The position numbers and the translations under genes were made by a program. From positions 372,001 to 436,000 of the forward strand of contig NZ_FRDK01000001.1 in NCBI RefSeq assembly GCF_900143245.1: a stretch of 64,000 nucleotides of DNA, given 5' to 3'. This stretch comes from Flavobacterium fryxellicola. Lineage in GTDB: Bacteria; Bacteroidota; Bacteroidia; Flavobacteriales; Flavobacteriaceae. A model generated the notes under the pieces. The model ran no database searches. It worked only from the letters and a program-made list of their open reading frames with translations, and had not been told where the DNA came from. How positions within the stretch are numbered: position 1 is the first letter of the stretch; every line of letters begins with the position of its first letter. Of this stretch, positions 44,258-53,403 are shown piece after piece.

Positions 44258-45183
44258 TATTTCTTCAAATTATTTTTAATTTCCATCATCAATTTCGTTC
44301 CACCATTATTCAAAACTTCTTGAGCAGAATAGAAACCTAATTTTTTCCATTCTTCTATAGGAACCACTTTATCCACTTCTATTTTTTCTTTTCCGTTAAG
44401 CGAAAATAGAACTCCTTGAAAATGAATGGTATCTTCCTTTTCGTTATAACGTGCTAAAGCTCCGATAGGTGCCGTACAGCCGCCTTCCAAAGTTTTTAAA
44501 AACTGACGTTCTATATACGTCACGATTTCGGTTTCAATATCATTTAACTGCGATACAGCGTCTAAGGTAAACGCATCGTCTTGCATGGCAACAACGAGCA
44601 TGGCTCCTTGTGCCGGTGCGGGAATCATCCAATCTAAATCAATGTAATTCTCTGGTTTTAAATTGATTCTTTCTAAACCAGCCGCAGCAAAAATAGCACC
44701 GTTCCAGTCTCCTTCGTTTAACTTTTTCATACGCAAATTTACATTTCCACGTAAGTCAACTACTTTATGTGTTGGGTACTTGTTTAACCATTGAGCTTGA
44801 CGACGCAAACTTCCTGTAGCAATAGTTCCTGACTCATTAAGAAAATCAAGATTGCCTTTATGCACTAAAATATCTAAGGTATTGGCTCGCTCTAAAACTG
44901 CTGCTTGCACAATCCCTTTTGGTAAAGCCGTAGGAACATCTTTCATCGAATGCACTGCAATATCAACATCGCCATTTATCATAGCTACATCGAGTGTTTT
45001 AGTAAAAATCCCTGTGATTCCTAATTCGTAAAGTGGTTTGTCAAGAATGATATCTCCTGTAGATTTAACCGATATAATTTTAGTTTTATACCCTAAATCG
45101 TTTAGTTTTTTTTCTACTGTGTGTGCCTGCCAAAGTGCGAGTTCACTGTCTCTGGTACCAATTCGTATTGTTTTTTCAGCCAT
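44257..45183 (-). CDS. hemC: Hydroxymethylbilane synthase (porphobilinogen deaminase)
   Basis: The 308-residue enzyme links four porphobilinogens. The cofactor-binding Cys is in EGGCTAPIGALA (~236). IGTRDSELALWQAHTVE at the N-terminus, HSMKDVPTALP (~80) and ATGSLRRQAQWL (~122) contain the catalytic Asp and Arg residues. Cotranscribed between hemA and hemD. Confidence 0.97.
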   Translation of the reverse strand: MAEKTIRIGTRDSELALWQAHTVEKKLNDLGYKTKIISVKSTGDIILDKPLYELGITGIFTKTLDVAMINGDVDIAVHSMKDVPTALPKGIVQAAVLERANTLDILVHKGNLDFLNESGTIATGSLRRQAQWLNKYPTHKVVDLRGNVNLRMKKLNEGDWNGAIFAAAGLERINLKPENYIDLDWMIPAPAQGAMLVVAMQDDAFTLDAVSQLNDIETEIVTYIERQFLKTLEGGCTAPIGALARYNEKEDTIHFQGVLFSLNGKEKIEVDKVVPIEEWKKLGFYSAQEVLNNGGTKLMMEIKNNLKK

Positions 45184-45262
45184 TTTTATATTTTGATTTC
45201 GTAATGGTTATAAAAAATTAAAAACCATTACGAAATTAAGATTCATTGAGTTTTATATAAAT

Positions 45263-46519
45263 TTATTTCGCTGCAAGTCCTATTTTAAAAACTTTCTCAA
45301 TCCATTCGATACTTTCATCCACCATGGTATTATCGTCTTTTAAATGATTGGCAAAATGAGTTGTGATTTTTTGGATAATTCTATTACTGATTATTTCAGC
45401 TTGTTCTTCATTAAAGTTTGAAATTTTCCTACTTTGGAAATCCAATTCTGAAATTTTTATCGCATTTAATTTTGCTTTCAATGCATGGATTGTTGGAGCA
45501 AATTTACGCCCTTTGGTCCAGGTGATAAATTCTTCTTTTATTTCTTCGATGATGGCTTCGGCAGCAGGAATGTGTTTTTTCCTGTTTTCTAAAGTTTCGT
45601 CCGTTAATTGAGACAAGTAATCCATGTGAACAAGTGTAACACCTTCAATTTCTTCCACATTTTCATTTACATTTTTCGGAATAGATAAATCCAAAATCAA
45701 TAGTGGTTTTTTCAGATTCAGAATGGCTTTGTCTATCGTTGGATTTTGAGCGCCGGTAGCGACTACAACAACATCTGCTTTTTGCAGTTCCAAATGCAGT
45801 TCCGAATAATCTTTTACAATTAGATTCAATTTCCCGGCTAATTTCTCCGCTTTTTCTTTGGTACGGTTAATTAGCGTAATGTGCTCGTTTTTGGTATGTT
45901 TTACTAAATTTTCACAGGTATTTCTACCAATTTTTCCTGTACCAAACAATAAAATATTTTTGTTTCCAATGTCTTCTACATTTTTGAAAATGTATTGCAC
46001 TGCGGCAAAAGAAACCGAAGTAGCACCAGAGCTAATCTCCGTATCGGTTTTTATTTTTTTACTGGCCTGGATTACAGCATTCACCAATCGTTCGATGAAA
46101 GCATTGGCTAAACCCAAAGATTTGGATTGTGAAAAAGAATTTCTTATCTGTGAAATAATTTCAAAATCACCTAAAATCTGACTATCTAAACCGGTTCCTA
46201 CACGAAACAAGTGATTGATTGCTTCTTGATTTTTATAGACAAAACCTACCTTTTGAAATGCTTCGACAGAGCCTTGACTATTCTCACAAATTAATTTGAT
46301 TAACTGAAATGGATGTTCTGCATAACCATATATTTCAGTACGGTTGCAGGTTGAAGTAACTATTAAACTCTCTATTCCTTCACTCTTAGCTTGTTCTAGT
46401 AAACGCGTTTTTGCAGCGGCATCTAAACTAAATTTTCCTCTAATCTCAGCATCTGCTTTTTTATAGCTCAGTCCAACTGCGTAAAAATAGTGATGCTTTA
46501 ATGTGTTCTTGTTTTCCAT
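45263..46519 (-). CDS. hemA: Glutamyl-tRNA reductase
   Basis: The 418-residue NADPH-dependent reductase makes glutamate-1-semialdehyde from glutamyl-tRNA, the committed step of C5 heme synthesis. Catalytic Cys is in VTSTCNRTEIYGYAE (~58). The Rossmann motif is LLFGTGKIGRN (~195). The C-terminal dimerisation helix runs to IEKVFKIGLAAK. It is first in the leftward operon; hemL, needed for the next step, is not in the window. Confidence 0.97.
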   Translation of the reverse strand: MENKNTLKHHYFYAVGLSYKKADAEIRGKFSLDAAAKTRLLEQAKSEGIESLIVTSTCNRTEIYGYAEHPFQLIKLICENSQGSVEAFQKVGFVYKNQEAINHLFRVGTGLDSQILGDFEIISQIRNSFSQSKSLGLANAFIERLVNAVIQASKKIKTDTEISSGATSVSFAAVQYIFKNVEDIGNKNILLFGTGKIGRNTCENLVKHTKNEHITLINRTKEKAEKLAGKLNLIVKDYSELHLELQKADVVVVATGAQNPTIDKAILNLKKPLLILDLSIPKNVNENVEEIEGVTLVHMDYLSQLTDETLENRKKHIPAAEAIIEEIKEEFITWTKGRKFAPTIHALKAKLNAIKISELDFQSRKISNFNEEQAEIISNRIIQKITTHFANHLKDDNTMVDESIEWIEKVFKIGLAAK

Positions 46520-46621
46520 ATTTGCACTTTTCCAGAAAGTGGAACAAAATTATCACTATACTATTTATAAAAGTAACGCTAGAAGTTCTTTTTGTATCGC
46601 TATGTGATTTTTTAGTTCTAA

Positions 46622-46654
46622 TTGCGTATTTTACGGTAAAAAATTCTATTTTTG
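46622..46654 (+). promoter_or_regulatory. Promoter of the AraC-family regulator
   Basis: TTG (46622-46624), 22 nt, TATTTTTG (46647-46654), in the 228-nt region between divergent hemA and the regulator gene. Confidence 0.5.
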
Positions 46655-46747
46655 TAGTGAAACCAAGTTGTTTGACTGCATCTATTTAGAGTTATTCTAA
46701 ATAAAAAGGTTTGATAAATATCATTTTTATATTAAAAAAATATCGCT

Positions 46748-47623
46748 ATGGGTTCTCAGGAAATTATAAAAATTGAGGATGATTTTACGCTCATTCGCTT
46801 TCAAAATGACGGAATTAATACCTTTATTGCGCAACGTGAAGGAGGCAGCGGATTAATTCAGTTTCACTTTGGATTAAAAGGAAGCGCCAAATTCATCTTT
46901 AATCAAGGCAATTACGCTTTAGAACTGAAAGAGGAAAAATCACTGCTGTTGTACAATCCACAAAAAGAATTACCCTTATATCTAGAATTGGCACCAAATT
47001 CGTGGGTAATTTCTGTGATTATTTCCATCAAAAAATTCCACGCTTTATTTTCGACCGAAGCAGATTACATCACGTTCTTAAGCGCTGATAATAAAGATAA
47101 AAAATATTATAATGAGGGAAATATCAGTCCATCAATGGCTATTGTATTGTCACAACTGTTTCATTATAGCTTGCATCCTTCCATAAAAAACCTGTATTAC
47201 AAAGGAAAAGGGTACGAGTTATTAAGCCTATACTTCAACAGAACCGAAGATCCCAACGCAGAGCAATGTCCGTTTTTAATTGATGAGGATAATGTCATCA
47301 AAATTAAGAAAGCCAAAGAAATCATTATTGCAAACATGGCAGAACCTCCTGGATTACAAGAGCTAGCTGATCAAATTGGTTTGAATTTAAAGAAGCTAAA
47401 AATGGGTTTCAAGCAAATTTATGGTGATACGGTCTATGGATTTCTATTTGACTATAAAATGGATTTTGCTCGAAAGTTACTCGATAGCGGTTCCTATAAC
47501 GTAAACGAAGTGGGACTGAAAATTGGCTATAGTACTGGAAGCCATTTTATAGCAGCATTCAAAAAGAAATTTGCTACCACGCCAAAGAAATATTTGATGT
47601 CCATCAACCCAAATATGACGTAA
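46748..47623 (+). CDS. AraC-family transcriptional regulator, divergent from hemA
   Basis: The 291-residue regulator has a cupin-like sensory N-half (FTLIRFQNDGINTFIAQ...GLIQFHFGLKGSAKFIF) and two C-terminal helix-turn-helix motifs: LQELADQIGLNLKKLKMGFKQIYG (~205) and VNEVGLKIGYSTGSHFIAAFKKKFA (~255), with the family's final PKKYL. It lies between the leftward hemA-C-D-E and rightward hemH-containing runs, so control of heme synthesis is plausible. The signal it senses is unknown. Confidence 0.9.
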   Translation: MGSQEIIKIEDDFTLIRFQNDGINTFIAQREGGSGLIQFHFGLKGSAKFIFNQGNYALELKEEKSLLLYNPQKELPLYLELAPNSWVISVIISIKKFHALFSTEADYITFLSADNKDKKYYNEGNISPSMAIVLSQLFHYSLHPSIKNLYYKGKGYELLSLYFNRTEDPNAEQCPFLIDEDNVIKIKKAKEIIIANMAEPPGLQELADQIGLNLKKLKMGFKQIYGDTVYGFLFDYKMDFARKLLDSGSYNVNEVGLKIGYSTGSHFIAAFKKKFATTPKKYLMSINPNMT

Positions 47624-47694
47624 TCCATTGATTTCTTATATTAAACAATAAATAAAAAATAGTTAATCGGACTTTATAAAAAAGTAAGTTTAAG

Positions 47695-47702
47695 TACTTT
47701 TG
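47695..47702 (+). promoter_or_regulatory. -7 element (TACTTTTG) of hemH
   Basis: TACTTTTG here implies transcription from about 47709, which excludes the in-frame TTG at 47700 as the start codon and supports ATG 47736 or 47754. Confidence 0.5.
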
Positions 47703-47753
47703 TACCAAGATTCCTCATTCTTCAGAATGACAATAATGAAAAAAATATCAATT

Positions 47754-48809
47754 ATGAAAGGTGTATTATTAGTAAATTTAGGTTCCCCAGAAAGTCCAAC
47801 AGCAAAAGACGTAAAACCGTATTTAGATGAATTTTTAATGGACAAGTACGTGATTGACGTTCCATTTTTGTTGCGAGCCTTATTGGTTCGTGGAATCATT
47901 TTGCAAACAAGACCTAAAAAATCAGCTGCAGCTTACGCCAAGATATGGTGGGATGATGGGTCTCCGCTTGTCGTTATTTCTAAAAGAATGCACGAGAAAG
48001 TACAAAAACTAGTTGATGTTCCAGTATCACTCGCCATGCGTTACGGAAATCCATCTTTGCTATCTGGCTTGCAAGAATTGCATGATAAAGGAGTAACTGA
48101 AGTGTTGCTTTTTCCCTTGTATCCGCAACATGCAATGGCTTCAACCACTACTATTTTAGAACTAGCAGAAGAACACCGTAAAAAATATTTCCCAGAAATG
48201 AAATTTACAATTGTTCCTGCTTTTTATAATAAGCCCGATTACTTACAAAACCTAGCCGACTCGATCAAAGGGCATTTAGAAGGGTATGATTACGACCACC
48301 TGTTATTCTCTTACCACGGAATTCCAGAGCGTCACATTCGCAAGACAGATATTACCAAATCACATTGTAAAATTGATGGCTCATGTTGCAACACGCCCTC
48401 ACCAGCGCATGAATTTTGTTACCGCCACCAATGTTACGAAACCACTAAACAAGTCGTTAAATTATTGGGCATACCAGAAGGAAAATACAGCCAAACTTTT
48501 CAGTCGCGTTTAGCGGGCGACAAATGGTTGACGCCATATACTGATGTACAAGTAAACAAAATGCCAGAGAAAGGCATAAAAAATCTTGCGGTGGTAACGC
48601 CTGCCTTTGTTTCTGATTGTTTAGAAACATTAGAAGAAATTGCGATGGAAGCCAATCACGAATTTAAAGTTCACGGAGGAGAAAACTTCAAAGCGATACC
48701 CTGCTTAAATGACGGTGACGATTGGTGTAAAACAGTAAGCAATTGGATTTCTAATTGGTCAAATGCCTCTTCAATCAGTAAAGTTGATGTTGAAAAAACA
48801 GTCGCTTAA
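47754..48809 (+). CDS. hemH: Ferrochelatase
   Basis: The start at ATG 47754 gives MKGVLLVNLGSPESP, the family N-terminus; ATG 47736 would add six residues. The 351-residue enzyme inserts Fe(II) into protoporphyrin. The metal-site His is in LFSYHGIPERHI (~186) and the Glu region in VVTPAFVSDCLETLEEIAME (~268). Several Cys (CKIDGSCCNTPSPAHEFCYRHQC) resemble Fe-S or structural-metal ligands found in some bacterial ferrochelatases. MATE starts right after the stop, so they form one unit. Confidence 0.95.
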   Translation: MKGVLLVNLGSPESPTAKDVKPYLDEFLMDKYVIDVPFLLRALLVRGIILQTRPKKSAAAYAKIWWDDGSPLVVISKRMHEKVQKLVDVPVSLAMRYGNPSLLSGLQELHDKGVTEVLLFPLYPQHAMASTTTILELAEEHRKKYFPEMKFTIVPAFYNKPDYLQNLADSIKGHLEGYDYDHLLFSYHGIPERHIRKTDITKSHCKIDGSCCNTPSPAHEFCYRHQCYETTKQVVKLLGIPEGKYSQTFQSRLAGDKWLTPYTDVQVNKMPEKGIKNLAVVTPAFVSDCLETLEEIAMEANHEFKVHGGENFKAIPCLNDGDDWCKTVSNWISNWSNASSISKVDVEKTVA

Positions 48810-50165
48810 ATGGCTGTTACCGCCGATGAGTTAGGAACTCAGGATATCAAAAAACTGTTGATCAAACAAGCAGTTCCCTCCTCGATTGGCATTTTATTCA
48901 TGTCGGTTAATATTTTAATCGACACCATTTTTGTTGGGCAATGGATCGGTTCCTTGGCTATTGCTGCCGTAACCGTGGTTTTGCCCATCACCTTTTTGAT
49001 TTCTTCACTAGGGATGGCGATTGGTGTAGGCGGAGGTTCTGTACTTTCTAGAGCATTAGGAGCCAATGACAGGGAAAAAGCATTGCATATCTTTGGCAAT
49101 CAAATCATGATGACTGTTTTATTGGCGTCTGTTTTTGTATTATTTGGCCTTTTTTTCAGCGATGAAATGCTGATGCTTTTTGGTGCCAAAGGTGCGATTG
49201 TACAGCCAGCAAAAGAATTTTTCATTCCAATTATCATCAGCGTTCCCTTCCTAGCCCTTTGCATGATGGGCAACAATGTGATTCGCGCCGAAGGCAAAGC
49301 TAAATTTGCCATGGTAGCCATGATCATTCCTGCTTTTGTCAATATTGCATTGGATATTCTTTTTATCAAATACTTAGATTTAGGAATGTTTGGCGCTGCT
49401 TTGGCCTCAGCCATATCCTATTTTACCTGTTTCTTGTTTGTGTTTTGGTTTTTTGTTTTTAAAAGTGAATTAAGGATAAAAATAAAACATTTTAAATTTC
49501 AATTTCCTGTTGTAAAGGAAATTTCAGAGTTGAGTTTTGTGACTTTCTCTAGACAAGGCGTCGTAGCTATTTTATCAATTATTTTAAACCACACCTTGTA
49601 TACCTACGGCGGCGAGCATTCGGTAGCTATTTATGGAATTATCAGCCGGATGTTGATGTTTGCTTTATTTCCTATTCTGGGAATTACGCAAGGATTTTTG
49701 CCCATCGCAGGATTTAATTATGGTGCAGAAAATTATGAAAGGGTCAAGGAAACGGTGCAACTTTCGATAAAATATGCGGCTGTTTTGGCTACGCTGATTT
49801 TTGTGGTTATTTTAATTTTTGCCAAACCAATTGTCGCTGTTTTTACCAGTGACTCTCACGTGATTGACCAGACTCCTAATGCATTACGCTGGGTTTTTGC
49901 AGCTTCGCCCGTTATAGCCATACAACTTATTGGAGCCGCTTATTTTCAGGCAGCTGGAAAAGCTAAAAAAGCATTACTTTTAACGTTGAGCAAGCAGGGA
50001 TTTTTCCTGATTCCATTAGTGCTGATTCTACCCAATTTTTTAGGTATTTTTGGCGTGTGGATCGCCTTCCCCATTGCTGATATACTCTCAACAATACTCA
50101 CTGGTTATTTTCTGAAAAAAGAAATGAACACAAAATTGAACAAAACGAACGATGGAATATTATAA
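48810..50165 (+). CDS. MATE family efflux transporter
   Basis: The 451-residue inner-membrane protein has twelve predicted helices in two MatE repeats (IDTIFVGQWIGSLAIAAVTVVLPI; then VKEISELSFVTFSRQGVVAILSIILNHTLY and GITQGFLPIAGFNYGAENYERVKE). MATE proteins export organic cations in exchange for Na+ or H+. It begins at the base after hemH and overlaps hemJ by 14 nt. Its place among heme genes raises the possibility of porphyrin export, which is only a suggestion. Confidence 0.93.
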   Translation: MAVTADELGTQDIKKLLIKQAVPSSIGILFMSVNILIDTIFVGQWIGSLAIAAVTVVLPITFLISSLGMAIGVGGGSVLSRALGANDREKALHIFGNQIMMTVLLASVFVLFGLFFSDEMLMLFGAKGAIVQPAKEFFIPIIISVPFLALCMMGNNVIRAEGKAKFAMVAMIIPAFVNIALDILFIKYLDLGMFGAALASAISYFTCFLFVFWFFVFKSELRIKIKHFKFQFPVVKEISELSFVTFSRQGVVAILSIILNHTLYTYGGEHSVAIYGIISRMLMFALFPILGITQGFLPIAGFNYGAENYERVKETVQLSIKYAAVLATLIFVVILIFAKPIVAVFTSDSHVIDQTPNALRWVFAASPVIAIQLIGAAYFQAAGKAKKALLLTLSKQGFFLIPLVLILPNFLGIFGVWIAFPIADILSTILTGYFLKKEMNTKLNKTNDGIL

Positions 50166-50706
50166 TTACCTAAAATCCTTACACCTTATCTTTGTCATAA
50201 CTTGGTTTGCTGGGCTATTCTATATTGTACGCCTGTTTGTGTACCAGATTGAAGCAGCAGATAAACCCTCTCCAGAAAAAGAAATTCTTCAAAAGCAATA
50301 CAAGATAATGACCTATCGCCTGTGGTACATCATCACTTGGCCATCAGCCGTACTAGCCAGTATATTTGCTTTCTGGATGTTGTTTTTTACGGATTTAGGA
50401 AAAGCTTGGTTGCAGATGCCTTGGATGCATGTAAAACTTGGCTTCGTATTTGCCCTGTATTTGTATCATGCAAAATGCCAACAAATATTCAAGCAATTGC
50501 AAAATGACGAAGTAAAATATACCACAACTTTCATGCGCTTATGGAACGAAGGCGCGACAATTATTCTTTTTGCTGTCGTATTTTTAGTAATTTTAAAAAA
50601 TGCTGTCAATTGGATCTATGGCGTGCTTGGCATCTTCTTGTTTTCCATTTTGATTATGCTTGGATTTAAATTTTACAAAAGAATTAGAGAAAGAAATCAA
50701 TTTTAA
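50152..50706 (+). CDS. hemJ: HemJ-type protoporphyrinogen IX oxidase (CopD family)
   Basis: The 184-residue membrane protein has four to five helices. The family His is in KSLHLIFVITWFAGLFYIVRLFVY (~11) and a second conserved site is MHVKLGFVFALY (~91). HemJ oxidises protoporphyrinogen IX to protoporphyrin IX, the step just before ferrochelatase, in bacteria lacking HemG/HemY. Overlap with the MATE gene and closeness to hemH support this over a copper-resistance role. Confidence 0.88.
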   Translation: MEYYNYLKSLHLIFVITWFAGLFYIVRLFVYQIEAADKPSPEKEILQKQYKIMTYRLWYIITWPSAVLASIFAFWMLFFTDLGKAWLQMPWMHVKLGFVFALYLYHAKCQQIFKQLQNDEVKYTTTFMRLWNEGATIILFAVVFLVILKNAVNWIYGVLGIFLFSILIMLGFKFYKRIRERNQF

Positions 50707-50707
50707 T

Positions 50708-52180
50708 ATGTTTAAAAGCTTCAAAATAGCAACGCTCTCGTTACGAATCAGGATTTTCCTTTCGATGATTGTATTGATATTAATGGCTTCTGTAATCCTC
50801 GCTTCCATTTCTATTATCCAATTTAAAAATGAAGCCAAAGAATACCACCAAGAGCGCTTGGAACGAAATGAAAACGCTGTAAAACAACACATTAATTTTA
50901 TCTTATCCACCACGACCTATCCGCTGACCTCTGGAAATTTAGACCTGATTTTTAAAGACAAAATTCACGAATTAGCCCACATTCACAACATTGAAATTAA
51001 TATCTATGGTCTGGAGGGACAGTTACTAAAATCCTCTAAAGAATCCTTTTCTGTTGATAAAGTGGCGCCCCCGATTCCAAAGTACATCCTGAAACTCGTC
51101 CGCTCTTCGATTGAAAAAAGATACGTAGACATCAAAACTATTGATGGCAAAAAAAACCGTTCCGCTTTTAGCCAGATCAAAGATGACAAATTTAAACCCT
51201 TAGGAATTTTAAACTTACCTTATGTAGAAGATGACGGCTACTATGAAAATGAATTGAAAAGTTTTCTAATTCGTCTGGGTCAAGTGTATACCTTCATGCT
51301 TATTATAGCTTTTGCGTTTGCTTATTTTCTATCGTCCTACATCACCAAATCCTTAAAAACGATTTCAGACAAACTAAGTGAAACAAGCTTGAATCAGAAA
51401 AACGAAAAAATAGTTTTGGAAGCCAGCAGTAAAGAGATCAATCTTTTGATCAATTCATACAACGGAATGGTGGATAAGCTGGAGAAAAGCGCCATAAAAC
51501 TGGCTCAAAGTGAACGGGAAGAAGCGTGGCGCGAAATGGCAAAACAAGTGGCACATGAAATCAAGAATCCGCTTACACCAATGCGATTAACGGTGCAAAG
51601 TTTTCAGCGAAAATTTGATCCAATGGATCCTAACGTCAAACAGAAAATGAACGACTACTCCGAAACTTTAATTCAGCAAATTGATACAATGAGTGCGGTG
51701 GCTTCCGCATTTTCAAATTTTGCTTCGATGCCAGCGCAACAAAATGAAACCTTGAATGTGGTGGAAGTAGTAGAACTAGCGATGGATATTTTTAATGAGG
51801 AGTATATTGAATTTAAAAGTGATTCTCCCGAAATTATTTCGATAATTGACCGCACACAGCTCATTCGGATTATCACCAATCTAGCAAAGAACGCTATTCA
51901 GTCTATTCCGGAGCAGCAAGAAGAAAAATCCGTTGTGGTACGCATTCGCAAAGAAGCCAACAATGTCTTAATCACGGTGGCAGACAACGGAATTGGCATT
52001 CAGCCTAAAGACATCAGCCGCATATTCGAACCAAAGTTTACTACCAAAAGTAGCGGAATGGGTCTTGGCCTTGGAATTATAAAAAACATTATCGAAAATT
52101 ATAAAGGAACAATTACCTTTGAATCTGAATTTGGAAAAGGAACGACTTTTATCGTCTCTCTGCCTATAACAAACACTTAA
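50708..52180 (+). CDS. Membrane sensor histidine kinase (NtrY-like)
   Basis: Starting at ATG 50708, the 490-residue protein has a first membrane helix at ~15-40, a periplasmic domain of ~150 residues, a second helix near 200-220 and HAMP. HisKA carries the phosphorylated His ~283 in QVAHEIKNPLTPMRL. HATPase_c has NLAKNAIQSIPE (N box) and DNGIGIQPKD, FTTKSSGMGLGLGI (G boxes). No response regulator gene is adjacent, so it is an orphan here. It begins 1 nt after hemJ, and an enoyl-CoA hydratase follows 10 nt later. Confidence 0.92.
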   Translation: MFKSFKIATLSLRIRIFLSMIVLILMASVILASISIIQFKNEAKEYHQERLERNENAVKQHINFILSTTTYPLTSGNLDLIFKDKIHELAHIHNIEINIYGLEGQLLKSSKESFSVDKVAPPIPKYILKLVRSSIEKRYVDIKTIDGKKNRSAFSQIKDDKFKPLGILNLPYVEDDGYYENELKSFLIRLGQVYTFMLIIAFAFAYFLSSYITKSLKTISDKLSETSLNQKNEKIVLEASSKEINLLINSYNGMVDKLEKSAIKLAQSEREEAWREMAKQVAHEIKNPLTPMRLTVQSFQRKFDPMDPNVKQKMNDYSETLIQQIDTMSAVASAFSNFASMPAQQNETLNVVEVVELAMDIFNEEYIEFKSDSPEIISIIDRTQLIRIITNLAKNAIQSIPEQQEEKSVVVRIRKEANNVLITVADNGIGIQPKDISRIFEPKFTTKSSGMGLGLGIIKNIIENYKGTITFESEFGKGTTFIVSLPITNT

Positions 52181-52190
52181 AAACAGACTT

Positions 52191-52973
52191 ATGAACTACG
52201 AAAATATTTTAATTGCTACCGAAAATAACATTGCAACGGTTACTATTAATCGTCCAACAAAATTAAATGCTTTGAATGTTGCCACTATTTCTGATTTGAA
52301 CAAGGCTTTCAAAACATTAGCCGCAAACGATGAAGTTCGTGTAATCATACTAACTGGAAGTGGTGAAAAAGCATTTGTAGCCGGTGCTGATATTTCAGAA
52401 TTTGCTCATTTCTCCATTGCAGAAGGAGCGCAATTAGCAGCCGAGGGACAAGAAAAATTATTTGATTTTATAGAGAATCTTAAAACGCCAGTTATTGCAG
52501 CCGTGAACGGATTTGCTTTGGGTGGTGGATTAGAATTAGCGATGGCGTGTCATTTTAGAGTCGCCTCAGAAAATGCAAAAATGGGATTACCTGAAGTTTC
52601 CTTAGGCGTAATTCCGGGTTACGGAGGAACACAACGCTTGCCGCAATTAATAGGAAAAGGCCGTGCGATGGAAATGATTATGACCGCCGGAATGGCAAGT
52701 GCGCAAGATGCCTACAGAATTGGACTTGTGAATCACGTAGTTCCTGAAACAGAGCTTTTAGATTACTGTATAAGCGTGGCTAACAAAATAATAAAAAACT
52801 CACCCTACGCCATTGGCAAAGCCATAAAAGCTGTTAATGCCAATTTCAAAGAAGGGAAAAATGGGTATGAAACCGAAATAAAAGCTTTTGGACAATGTTT
52901 TGGTACTGAAGATTTTAAAGAAGGAACAACAGCTTTCTTGGAGAAAAGAAAAGCGGTGTTTACAGGGAAATAA
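52191..52973 (+). CDS. Enoyl-CoA hydratase/isomerase family protein
   Basis: The 260-residue crotonase-fold protein has the oxyanion-hole segments AFVAGADISEF (~64) and GFALGGGLELAMACHFR (~104), with catalytic Glu candidates in ELAMACHF and in LPEVSLGVIPGYGGTQRL (~135). This pattern is close to classical enoyl-CoA hydratases of beta-oxidation or short-chain metabolism. It directly follows the kinase gene, with no other fatty-acid gene adjacent. Confidence 0.93.
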   Translation: MNYENILIATENNIATVTINRPTKLNALNVATISDLNKAFKTLAANDEVRVIILTGSGEKAFVAGADISEFAHFSIAEGAQLAAEGQEKLFDFIENLKTPVIAAVNGFALGGGLELAMACHFRVASENAKMGLPEVSLGVIPGYGGTQRLPQLIGKGRAMEMIMTAGMASAQDAYRIGLVNHVVPETELLDYCISVANKIIKNSPYAIGKAIKAVNANFKEGKNGYETEIKAFGQCFGTEDFKEGTTAFLEKRKAVFTGK

Positions 52974-53010
52974 GTCAATTAAGATAATTTTAACATTTTT
53001 TATTAGGAAT

Positions 53011-53039
53011 TTGTCCCCCCCCCCCCCGCAGTAAGTCTG
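53011..53039 (+). promoter_or_regulatory. Candidate phase-variable promoter with a C13 tract in the spacer
   Basis: TTG (53011-53013) and TAAGTCTG (53032-53039, one mismatch to TAnnTTTG) are separated by 18 nt, of which 53015-53027 is an uninterrupted run of 13 C. Changes in tract length would alter the spacing. Such a run is striking in this AT-rich sequence. Confidence 0.45.
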
Positions 53040-53067
53040 GTTATTATTAACAAATAAAACCTTATTT

Positions 53068-53325
53068 ATAAAAAAATTATTATTTATTACTGTAGTATTA
53101 TTAATCAGTGTAAATGGATTTGCAAACTCAAAAGAAAAAATAACAAAAGAAAATCCTAAAGTGAACGATCTTAGTTCTTGTTGTACTGCAACTCTAACTT
53201 ATAATGGTATATATGTAGATCATAGAGAAGTTTGCGGTATGATAATAACAGGCGATAATTGTAACGTTGCTACAGAACAACTTTTAGCGGCTCATCCAGA
53301 AGTTCCAAGGCTTACAGCAGAATAA
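53068..53325 (+). CDS. Small exported Cys-rich peptide, with ATA in place of the start codon
   Basis: The frame from 53068 reads (ATA)KKLLFITVVLLISVNGFANS, a normal signal peptide, then a ~65-residue mature part with four Cys: SSCCTATLTYNG, EVCGM and DNCNV, ending PEVPRLTAE. TAA is at 53323-53325. No ATG, GTG or TTG lies between the upstream in-frame stop (53032) and the signal peptide, so either ATA is used, the gene has lost its start, or one base is miscalled. It precedes a GLPGLI protein and an outer-membrane barrel protein on the same strand, with a hairpin between. Confidence 0.55.
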   Translation: MKKLLFITVVLLISVNGFANSKEKITKENPKVNDLSSCCTATLTYNGIYVDHREVCGMIITGDNCNVATEQLLAAHPEVPRLTAE

Positions 53326-53358
53326 CTCAAGAACTAAAAAATAATTGAAATAATAACA

Positions 53359-53378
53359 GTAACGCTCCAAAGCGTTAC
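53359..53378 (+). terminator. Hairpin between the small peptide and the GLPGLI gene
   Basis: GTAACGCT (53359-53366), loop CCAA, AGCGTTAC (53371-53378), followed by GGTTTAATCCTTTT. With a weak T tract it may act as a partial terminator, giving more peptide than downstream product. Confidence 0.5.
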
Positions 53379-53403
53379 GGTTTAATCCTTTTAACAATTG
53401 AAT

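Noticed and set aside
47700..47753. TTG start extending HemH by 18 residues
   Set aside because: It overlaps the TACTTTTG -7 element, and the conserved N-terminus begins at MKGVLLVNLG.
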